A stretch of 64,000 nucleotides of DNA from a virus: IMG/VR virus record IMGVR_UViG_3300046780_000464, positions 1-64,000 of that record. One strand, given 5' to 3'. The notes beneath the pieces were generated by a model. It made no database searches. It saw only the letters and a program-made list of their open reading frames with translations, and was not told the DNA's origin. Positions within the stretch are counted from its first letter, which is position 1. Every line of letters begins with the position of its first letter. Positions 57,984 through 64,000 of the stretch are shown here, one piece after another. A program made the position numbers and the translations under genes.

Positions 57984-59471
57984 TTAAAAGACTGGACCAC
58001 CTTTAGAGATGGTATTCGCCTTGTTGACCGCGGTAGTTGCACCCTTTACAATACTAGCACCAATACCGTCTCTGGATGGCTTGGGCCTAAGCCTATTTGC
58101 TGACTCACCTGAACGTTCAAATGCTGCACGCTTATTTCCAGCCGCAGTGCGACGCTCTGACGATGACGGTTGATGCGGACGAATAGTTGCCCCTTTTGTA
58201 AACTCCTCAGGACTCAGTATTTGATGACCACCCTTTTGCGGTCCACTACCTGGACCACCGTCCTTCCCACCAAAGCGAGGACTATTCCAGCCATTACCTT
58301 GATTGCCCATCGATCCGCCCTGCATGGTATCATCTTTAGACATTAGTGGAGCAGCCTTTCTAATTGCTGCTCTAACAGCATTCTCAGGCCAGGTTGGATG
58401 AGCTTCACTCCTTGAAGTACTGGGGCCAGTTTGGACTGTGGCAACATGACTCCCTACACCACGTCCAATCCCACCCTTGGACAACGACAATGTCGCCCCA
58501 CTAGGATGCGACCAACTCTCATGTCCACGTTCATTAGGTCCTGAATAACTAAAACCAGCCTTTGTTGCTTCTTGGTGGGCCTTAGCCAATTGCTTGTTTG
58601 CAGGTGCAGATGAGGCAGAGGCAGATCCACCACCTTGCGGCCCACTACCTGGACCACCATCCTTTGCCTTTTGAGGTGGAATTGTAGGAGACGACCAACC
58701 ATTGCCTTGATAACCCATCGAACCACCCTTCATGGTGTCATCACGGCTGGTTTCACCAGCAGTATATTTGAGCAAGTTCCCAAGTGCTGTTCCACCCTCA
58801 CCATTACCAAGAGGAGGTTTCCCATTATCGCCAGGATTTCCACTACGAGTACTTGGATCAATCTTTGGACTCTTCCACATACCTGTTGGTGTCATGGGCT
58901 TGGAAACGGGATCCTTGGGTACGGTAACTTCTGGTTTCAAGCTTGCAGCAGAGTCATTTTGACCATCAGAAAACAAAATCCGCATAACGTCATCAATACT
59001 GTGTTGATTACCGGTCTGATTATCAATAACATATTGACCGTCGGGTGACAATGAAAACCGACCATTTTGATCATCTATAGCAGGCTTTTCTTGTCTTTCC
59101 CCTATTGCTGTACGAGTATAATACGCACCATCCTTTGCCTTTTGTTGCAATTTCCCACCGGGGTCGGCATTCATAAACTCTTTACCAACCGATTGGGGAA
59201 TGCCAAGTGTAGAATTACCACCAGCCGCAGCACCCATTGCACCACGTTGCGCTTCACTGACAGGAGGATCCGTTGCCATACCATTCGGATCAGCGTAATG
59301 ATGCTCCGTTACCGTCTTTACTTTCAACAGTGGCGGTTGCTCATCATTAGCTTGATCACCCACTTCATCGTGCTCCTCTTCCTCACCCTCTTCATTGATC
59401 CAGGACAACAGTCCTCGAGCAAAGTTTCTCATTTGGCTTAAGAACTCGGGGCTGGTCTGATCGAACGCCAT
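57984..59471 (-). CDS. Head-associated low-complexity protein with duplicated GSGPQ modules, 495 aa
   Basis: N-terminal acidic helix (LLSWINEEGEEEEHDEVGDQ), then a variable polar part. A module is duplicated: DDTMKGGSMGYQGNGWSSP and DDTMQGGSMGNQGNGWNSP, each followed by KDGGPGSGPQ. Between them KAGFSYSGPNERGHESWSHP resembles the HicA-like dsRNA-binding fold by eye. The KDGGPGSGPQ motif is known from several phage head proteins. It is probably an internal, injected or scaffold-associated protein. Its place is three genes from the portal. Confidence 0.65.
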   Translation of the reverse strand: MAFDQTSPEFLSQMRNFARGLLSWINEEGEEEEHDEVGDQANDEQPPLLKVKTVTEHHYADPNGMATDPPVSEAQRGAMGAAAGGNSTLGIPQSVGKEFMNADPGGKLQQKAKDGAYYTRTAIGERQEKPAIDDQNGRFSLSPDGQYVIDNQTGNQHSIDDVMRILFSDGQNDSAASLKPEVTVPKDPVSKPMTPTGMWKSPKIDPSTRSGNPGDNGKPPLGNGEGGTALGNLLKYTAGETSRDDTMKGGSMGYQGNGWSSPTIPPQKAKDGGPGSGPQGGGSASASSAPANKQLAKAHQEATKAGFSYSGPNERGHESWSHPSGATLSLSKGGIGRGVGSHVATVQTGPSTSRSEAHPTWPENAVRAAIRKAAPLMSKDDTMQGGSMGNQGNGWNSPRFGGKDGGPGSGPQKGGHQILSPEEFTKGATIRPHQPSSSERRTAAGNKRAAFERSGESANRLRPKPSRDGIGASIVKGATTAVNKANTISKGGPVF

Positions 59472-59577
59472 AGCAAGAGTCCCATAGAGCTCGGTTTCTA
59501 GTGGGATGAACGGGTCCTAAGCAGCTTTGGTATGCGTAGGACCCTTTTACCGCAGTGTACCGCCTAAAAGCCGTCTA

Positions 59578-59694
59578 CTAGGCGAGCTCCTTTTCCTCTT
59601 CCCTATCGGGCTCCGGTGGATGAGGATTAGGGACGATAGGTGCGGTACCAGGAGGTGGAGGTGGTGGTGCTTCTTGTGGGTGAGGATCCGACAC
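59578..59694 (-). CDS. Small Pro-rich peptide, 38 aa
   Basis: Found by hand translation. A GTG start at 59694 is preceded by GGAGG. The product is VSDPHPQEAPPPPPPPGTAP then IVPNPHPPEPDREEEKELA: a short Pro/Glu peptide without fold signature. It may be a linker-type peptide or a spurious frame; codon use and RBS favour a gene. Confidence 0.4.
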   Translation of the reverse strand: MSDPHPQEAPPPPPPGTAPIVPNPHPPEPDREEEKELA

Positions 59695-59716
59695 TTGACT
59701 TCCTCCTGTTCAACAA

Positions 59717-60208
59717 TTACGTGCGGCGATGGTGCTGGGGTTGATTATTATCCCGTCTTGGAGACGGTGGACCCGAACGGTGGTCATCATCTTCCTCTTT
59801 TTCTTCTTTTTCTGCGCCTCGTGAGGAACGAGTTGAACCATCCGCCGCCGGAATTTCGATTTCATTACTCGGCGGAGCTTCGGTCGTCCCATATTCGTTG
59901 GTCGCCGTCACTACACAAGTAATAACATGACCGGCATCGGCGTCCGCAACAAGATAGGTATTGGGGGTCTCTTCAACACCAGCAACATCGGAACCATCAC
60001 GCTTCCACTGGAAGACATAGCTGTGAGGCTCTGCATCCATATGGTTCCAGTTACCCATGGTGCAGGTCAGACTCTGACCAACCATAGGTGCTCCCTCAAC
60101 AAAGGGAACATCTTTGTTGTACGGAGGCATGACCAACCATGCCGTATGCATCTCGTCAAGCATCGGACGATACTTGTTAAACATCGACCACATGATATCA
60201 ATATCCAT
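59717..60208 (-). CDS. Virion protein with Ig-like domain, 163 aa
   Basis: The start at 60208 (MDIDIMWSMFNKYRPMLDEM) follows AAAGGATCAGG; a longer frame to 60325 overlaps the upstream gene. Residues about 45-115 form an Ig-like sandwich with SLTCTMGNWNHMDAEPHSYV, FQWKRDGSDVAG and VITCVVTATNEYGTT, almost the same as the domain at 19071-19652. The C-terminal tail is Glu/Asp/Arg-rich. Such domains decorate phage heads and tails and are often recombined between genes. Confidence 0.72.
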   Translation of the reverse strand: MDIDIMWSMFNKYRPMLDEMHTAWLVMPPYNKDVPFVEGAPMVGQSLTCTMGNWNHMDAEPHSYVFQWKRDGSDVAGVEETPNTYLVADADAGHVITCVVTATNEYGTTEAPPSNEIEIPAADGSTRSSRGAEKEEKEEDDDHRSGPPSPRRDNNQPQHHRRT

Positions 60209-60228
60209 GACCTGATCCTTTCGGTGGA

Positions 60229-60504
60229 CTACGGCCACCAACCAGTTTCGAGATGAACTTTTGCACTCAACGTACCCCTGACATTTGGCCGTACATCCAC
60301 CCAAGGGGCACCACATTGTTGGCATCTGCAGTACGCTGCAATGTCACCAGGTCCAACAAGTTTCTCACCGGGTGTATAGTTACCAAATCCAGCGGACAGT
60401 GCAGTCTTTTCTCGCCAATCCGCAATTGGTCCCACTATCTCACAAATTCGATGCCCGTTTTCGCAGGTCACCAAAGTACCAATAGGTGGATTATCTTCCG
60501 GCAA
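60229..60504 (-). CDS. Zinc-ribbon-like small protein, 91 aa
   Basis: The open frame extends to a TTG at 60534. The TTG at 60504 has a GGAG box seven bases upstream and is preferred. It contains TCENGHRICEIVGP and YCRCQQCGAPW, so Cys-x2-Cys pairs of a zinc ribbon, and ends VRGTLSAKVHLETGWWP. It may bind zinc and nucleic acid. Family unknown. Confidence 0.5.
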   Translation of the reverse strand: MPEDNPPIGTLVTCENGHRICEIVGPIADWREKTALSAGFGNYTPGEKLVGPGDIAAYCRCQQCGAPWVDVRPNVRGTLSAKVHLETGWWP

Positions 60505-60838
60505 GTATTCGCTCCTGAAGATTCTCTTTGTCAAACCAATCCGGTCGATTTAGACTTGGCTTGACGAAGGGTTTCTTACGTGTATCCACCCAATTTTGAT
60601 AAGCACCAGGTACGCTGCCCGATTTTCTACTTTTTCGGCGGACATAGTTAACTAACGTCTTTTCCTCACGCAGCCTGGTAATTCGAGTTCGTATACTCCC
60701 ATACTCTCGATCAAATGCTTTCATCAATGCAATAATGACTTTCTTTTGTGTCAACCCTTGTTCCATCCCATCATTTATCGCCTTGATTAGAATTTCGTCT
60801 TGTTCTGCTGTCCAAATCGATTGAATCCCCTTATGCAT
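60491..60838 (-). CDS. SANT/Myb-like DNA-binding protein, 115 aa
   Basis: The start at 60838 (MHKGIQSIWTAEQDEILIKA) overlaps the acidic gene's stop. Residues about 7-60 are WTAEQDEILIKAINDGMEQG, then KAFDREYGSIRTRITRLREE: a Trp-led helix followed by a recognition-type helix, as in SANT/Myb domains. The C-terminal half is basic (RRKSRKSGSVPG). It may be a phage regulator or a DNA-packaging accessory. The call rests on the helix pattern only. Confidence 0.55.
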   Translation of the reverse strand: MHKGIQSIWTAEQDEILIKAINDGMEQGLTQKKVIIALMKAFDREYGSIRTRITRLREEKTLVNYVRRKSRKSGSVPGAYQNWVDTRKKPFVKPSLNRPDWFDKENLQERILAGR

Positions 60839-61028
60839 CTTCTTCCTCTGTGGTTTCGGGTTCTTCCACGTCATCCCAATCAAGTTCATCAGGGTCAAAA
60901 CCCATGATGTCTATCCAGTCTTGACTAACTGGAGCATCCTCATCAACCTCTTCCTCCCGCTCCTCGTCAGTTGGCAAATCAGCATGATTGCCATATTCAC
61001 CATAGGAAGGTTGAGGAAGTGGTGCCAT
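60831..61028 (-). CDS. Small acidic protein, 65 aa
   Basis: The product is MAPLPQPSYGEYGNHADLPT and then a long Glu/Asp-rich end (EEREEEVDEDAPVSQDW, DPDELDWDDVEEPETTEEE). ATG 61028 overlaps the portal stop. Acidic and probably unfolded, it may be an assembly chaperone or portal partner. No family is recognised. Confidence 0.6.
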   Translation of the reverse strand: MAPLPQPSYGEYGNHADLPTDEEREEEVDEDAPVSQDWIDIMGFDPDELDWDDVEEPETTEEEDA

Positions 61029-63766
61029 TATCTCCAGCCTGAGAACACGATCGGATTAATATACGATCGCAAGGCGACATCTGGTGTATTGCCTAGCTTT
61101 TTCGATACTGCCAATGCAACCTGTTGGCAGGCCTTCTTAAAAGCTGCATCATCACCGGGTGGGGGTGCACGCATCTTTGATATTACTTCGTTTGCAGTCT
61201 TGTTAGCAAACAACGTCCTAAAATCCTTAGGCTTGCCTAAACCCTTTGTAATATGTTTTGTGTAATCCCGCAAGGATTGATCATTGATCTTCGTGAACAA
61301 CTTACCCTGATTTTCCCCTGCCATCTTGCGCAGAGAGGCGGCAAGTTCGGGATCTTCAACTGGTAAGTTTAACGAGACACCCTTCTTACCTGTAAATCTC
61401 AAAAATGTCTTATCCCCCTCAGTCTTGACAAACTTACCTTGTAATGTAGTCGCACCATAAGCCTGCTTTTCAGCCCCTGTATCTCGTTCACTACCCGGCC
61501 TTAGGCCCATCTGCATGATTATACCAAGACATGTAGCATGTTCACGGGTTCGACCATCCCAGGCAGTCAAATTCTTATCATTTTCTTCCTTGTACTCCGG
61601 CATATGTGGGGTTAACTTTAATTCAAGCTCAAACTTTTTTGCATCCTGAGAATCTCTGTACTCCTGATGGAATAGTGGTTGAATACGACCCTTAGAGTCT
61701 TTACCACCCGCTAGTTGACCCCTAGCGTTAGGATCCATATTGATTCTAACATCAGTCCAGGCTGGTGGGATCTTAAAGTCTTTGGCATGTTCTGGCCAAT
61801 CTTCTTTATTGGCCGGAGCAGGAGTTAGACTGTAATACCCAACGGTTGATTCTTTCTTAGGTTTGGCAGTGGTAGTTGCTTTCTTTGCAGCAGGCTTTGC
61901 AGTCTGTGCCTTAGCTGCAGGCTTTGCTGGTGCGGCGGCTGTAGCTGCCGATGCACCAGAACCTTTACTTACAAACTGACCACCTTTACCACCACTAGTA
62001 CCTTCAGGTGCATGTGGATGGTCTTTAGGATCAAAGCCAGCGTCTGCCGCTACCTTAGCATTCAATAGATCAACTAATTTCTGATTATTATCATTACTAT
62101 TGTCACCAGGAGCGCCTCCGCCCGGGGCCAGGGGAACAGCCGGTCGTTTAGGAGGCGCTGCACCAGGTGGCCCAGCGGCAGGTGATGGTGGACCACCACC
62201 CGGTGGTCCGCCTGGCCCTCCTGGTTGTGATGCAGCACCTGGTGGTTGTGGGGCACCAGGTACACCAGGAGGCTGTGGTGGAGCAGGAAGTTCTTTTGTT
62301 AGGTCTACACCATCAAATGGACTATCCGGATCCTGAGCAAGAGAATCACGTACCTCTTGTGGATCAACTGCACCCATACCATAGTAAGTTTCTCTGGTTG
62401 CAGCCTTTACTTGCTCTCTCTGAACAATCTCTTCAGGCTTCTCTTGTCTTAGTGGCTTAAAGTCAAACGTAATATCATCGTCCACTTCATCAAACTCGCT
62501 TAACTGAATAAGGTCAATAATCTTGGTCAGATTGGGCCGGTACAATACTTCCTGAAATGCCGCAATCCAGTCTTCAAAAGAAACCAGTTCACCCTCGCTA
62601 CTTGCATTCAATCCAGCAGGCTGAATGCCCAACAACTTAACCAGTGGAATACGGGCAATCGCCGCCATATGTTCTTGAGATTGTGCTTGTAAGGAATCCA
62701 GTCCACCAAGTGGAGCACTAACATTACTAAAATCTTCAGCGTCCTTATCAATGACCATTGCGCCTTGGTTATTCTTGATATTGTTAAATAACGCGACACG
62801 GGCAAATAGTGCATCCCCACCCACACCAGTGGTGGCGTCCATATTGGTTTTCAATACACTGTGTGAAAAGTTCTGAATCAAGTCACTGACACTCTGTCTT
62901 GTCCTTAACCAATTGTCGACATAGGGCTTGAGCATTTGAGACATGCTTAACCCGCCAAAAGCATAGGCGGGTTTCAAGATGTCCGGCATTTCTCGACCAA
63001 CAAATGTCAGCAACCGTGAGCGATGTACCTCGCGCGACATTACAAACCAAGTGATTGGGTTATACCAATCAGGGCTCAGTGGATCAACCGAGTCATACCG
63101 GGTAGGATAACACCAAGTGGGCTCTACCGGCAAGACTCTAATCAGCTTTTGCGCTTTACCACTATTTGACGAACCAACCTTCTGTTTACTCAACAGATTG
63201 CGACCATCACCTAAATCTAGCCTTAACTCTTCGTCATCGTGAGTTTTGCCGGTGTCTAGGTATAAATGACCGCGACCAAAGAAACCATCAGCCTCTGTTG
63301 CTTTTTGAAATGCCTTTCTAATCCTAAGGTTGTCCATCTTGTCATTGATTTTCTTGATCTTGTCTGACTTGCTTTCATCACCACTGGCGGCCTTTAACTC
63401 AATCCACTCACGAGTCATTTCAGAAGCAATAACTTCTGTAACCACCCGGTACTCTGGGCGTTGTGATAGACTAGCCAGGTAGGCATAGCCCATAAACACA
63501 ACGCCTTCAGCATAAGCTGTGGCAATAAAGTCTCTGGACGCCCAACCAAAGGTTCCAGATATTGTTTCATCCATCGCCAGTGTTGGAATATCGCGCTCTT
63601 TTAGCGCGTTTTCAACTGCTGGCGGGAAGCTCGGTACTTCAAATGGACTACGAGTTGCTACTGAAGGCCGCCTAATCATGGCTGACTTAGCCAGAACCTC
63701 AGACGGTATTATCTTTACCGGGTTCTTTGTTTCCGATACTTGCTTGAGATCGGTAACTTCAGCCAA
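61028..63766 (-). CDS. Phage portal protein fused to a topoisomerase IB-like catalytic domain
   Basis: 912 residues. Residues about 75-470 follow the DUF1073-type portal pattern: RDFIATAYAEGVVFMGYAYL, WFVMSREVHRSRLLTFVGRE and AAIARIPLVKLLGIQPAGLN. A Pro/Gly linker (495-560) and HPHAPEGTSGGKGGQFVSKG follow. Residues about 640-912 read as type IB topoisomerase: IPPAWTDVRINMDPNARGQL, KDSKGRIQPLFHQEYR, MGLRPGSE, YGATTLQGKFV, FTGKKGVSLN, DFRTLFANKTA and LGNTPDVALRSYINP. Candidate active residues are Arg756, Lys794/795, Arg850, Asn893 and Tyr902. In bacterial topoisomerase IB an Asn replaces the His of the poxvirus enzyme, so the set looks complete. Stop codons or a frameshift between the parts are absent. 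The domain could nick or relax DNA at the head vertex. Confidence 0.85.
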   Translation of the reverse strand: MAEVTDLKQVSETKNPVKIIPSEVLAKSAMIRRPSVATRSPFEVPSFPPAVENALKERDIPTLAMDETISGTFGWASRDFIATAYAEGVVFMGYAYLASLSQRPEYRVVTEVIASEMTREWIELKAASGDESKSDKIKKINDKMDNLRIRKAFQKATEADGFFGRGHLYLDTGKTHDDEELRLDLGDGRNLLSKQKVGSSNSGKAQKLIRVLPVEPTWCYPTRYDSVDPLSPDWYNPITWFVMSREVHRSRLLTFVGREMPDILKPAYAFGGLSMSQMLKPYVDNWLRTRQSVSDLIQNFSHSVLKTNMDATTGVGGDALFARVALFNNIKNNQGAMVIDKDAEDFSNVSAPLGGLDSLQAQSQEHMAAIARIPLVKLLGIQPAGLNASSEGELVSFEDWIAAFQEVLYRPNLTKIIDLIQLSEFDEVDDDITFDFKPLRQEKPEEIVQREQVKAATRETYYGMGAVDPQEVRDSLAQDPDSPFDGVDLTKELPAPPQPPGVPGAPQPPGAASQPGGPGGPPGGGPPSPAAGPPGAAPPKRPAVPLAPGGGAPGDNSNDNNQKLVDLLNAKVAADAGFDPKDHPHAPEGTSGGKGGQFVSKGSGASAATAAAPAKPAAKAQTAKPAAKKATTTAKPKKESTVGYYSLTPAPANKEDWPEHAKDFKIPPAWTDVRINMDPNARGQLAGGKDSKGRIQPLFHQEYRDSQDAKKFELELKLTPHMPEYKEENDKNLTAWDGRTREHATCLGIIMQMGLRPGSERDTGAEKQAYGATTLQGKFVKTEGDKTFLRFTGKKGVSLNLPVEDPELAASLRKMAGENQGKLFTKINDQSLRDYTKHITKGLGKPKDFRTLFANKTANEVISKMRAPPPGDDAAFKKACQQVALAVSKKLGNTPDVALRSYINPIVFSGWR

Positions 63767-63928
63767 CTAGAGGTGTCCTCCGAAGATCAAGACTAGTAGA
63801 ACAATTATCAATAACAAAACCCCAAATGATGGGTAATAACCATAGTTGTAAGGTGCCATATGCCCCCAATTAGGCAACCCACCTACAAGCAGTAGGATTA
63901 GTATAACTAGAAGAATAATGCCAAGCAT
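63767..63928 (-). CDS. Small two-span membrane protein, DUF3309-like, 53 aa
   Basis: Found by hand translation. The ATG at 63928 lies in a TAATG overlap with the partial gene upstream. The product has two hydrophobic spans, MLGIILLVILILLLVGGLPN and FGVLLLIIVLLVLIFGG, around WGHMAPYNYGYYPS. This is the pattern of DUF3309 peptides. Its stop abuts the portal start at 63766. The role is unknown. Confidence 0.6.
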   Translation of the reverse strand: MLGIILLVILILLLVGGLPNWGHMAPYNYGYYPSFGVLLLIIVLLVLIFGGHL

Positions 63929-64000
63929 TATCTAATGCCAGGCATAAAGATAAACAACCCCAGCAACAACACAGCCACAAACGCAAAGAAGACGTTTGAC
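63928..64000 (-). CDS. Partial small membrane protein (C-terminal 23 aa)
   Basis: The visible end of a gene entering from the right edge: SNVFFAFVAVLLLGLFIFMP then GIR and a stop, overlapping the DUF3309-like start (TAATG). One hydrophobic span. The N-terminus is outside the window. Confidence 0.4.
   Translation of the reverse strand, partial: SNVFFAFVAVLLLGLFIFMPGIR

Overview
The window looks like 64 kb of a tailed bacteriophage genome (or an intact prophage) with a contractile tail, infecting a diderm bacterium. Recognisable virion genes include a DUF3383-type sheath, a DUF3277-type tube, tape measure, hub, Dit, plug, spike, gp25-like wedge, gpJ-like wedge, DUF2612, DUF2184 capsid, cement protein, DUF2213 protease and portal. 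No large terminase, integrase, DNA polymerase or tRNA is visible, so the window is only part of the genome. The order of baseplate genes resembles cyanophage Pam3-type myoviruses. Two proteins with PEP-CTERM sorting signals point to a Gram-negative host that has an exosortase.

Layout. (1) 1-2471, minus strand: a truncated sigma-factor-like gene, an SNF2 helicase and three small unknown genes. (2) 2.5-11.2 kb, plus strand: an accessory region of short transcription units, several of which start from one recurring promoter type (TTGCAA, 17-19 bases, TATATA-like). It carries an amidoligase operon, a gamma-glutamylcyclotransferase-like protein, a SLOG-domain protein, an XRE regulator, an Acb2-like anti-CBASS candidate, two PEP-CTERM secretory proteins and an unknown proline-rich protein. 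(3) 11.4-64 kb, minus strand: the late genes, transcribed right to left. From the right they are: membrane peptides; a portal fused to a type IB topoisomerase domain; acidic and low-complexity proteins; a Nudix/zincin polyvalent protein; a GT9-FkbM fusion; fibre-like and repeat proteins; protease/scaffold; cement; capsid; adaptors; a small lysis region; the Mu-F-like head protein; neck; sheath; a GIY-YIG homing endonuclease; tube; tail chaperones; tape measure with two murein-hydrolase domains; and baseplate with three S74-terminated fibres.

Genes are tightly packed, with many ATGA/TAATG overlaps. Hairpins follow the capsid and cement genes. Shaft parts of fibres are AT-richer than their C-terminal chaperone parts, and the PEP-CTERM genes are GC-richer than their neighbours, which suggests mosaic origin. 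Several genes shorter than 60 codons were found by hand translation (32962-33135, 41046-41201, 56403-56513, 56579-56758, 59578-59694, 63767-63928).

The strongest candidates for new biology are the portal-topoisomerase IB fusion, the phage-borne PEP-CTERM pair, and the amidoligase/cyclotransferase/SLOG cluster. All functional statements come from reading motifs by eye; no database search was possible.
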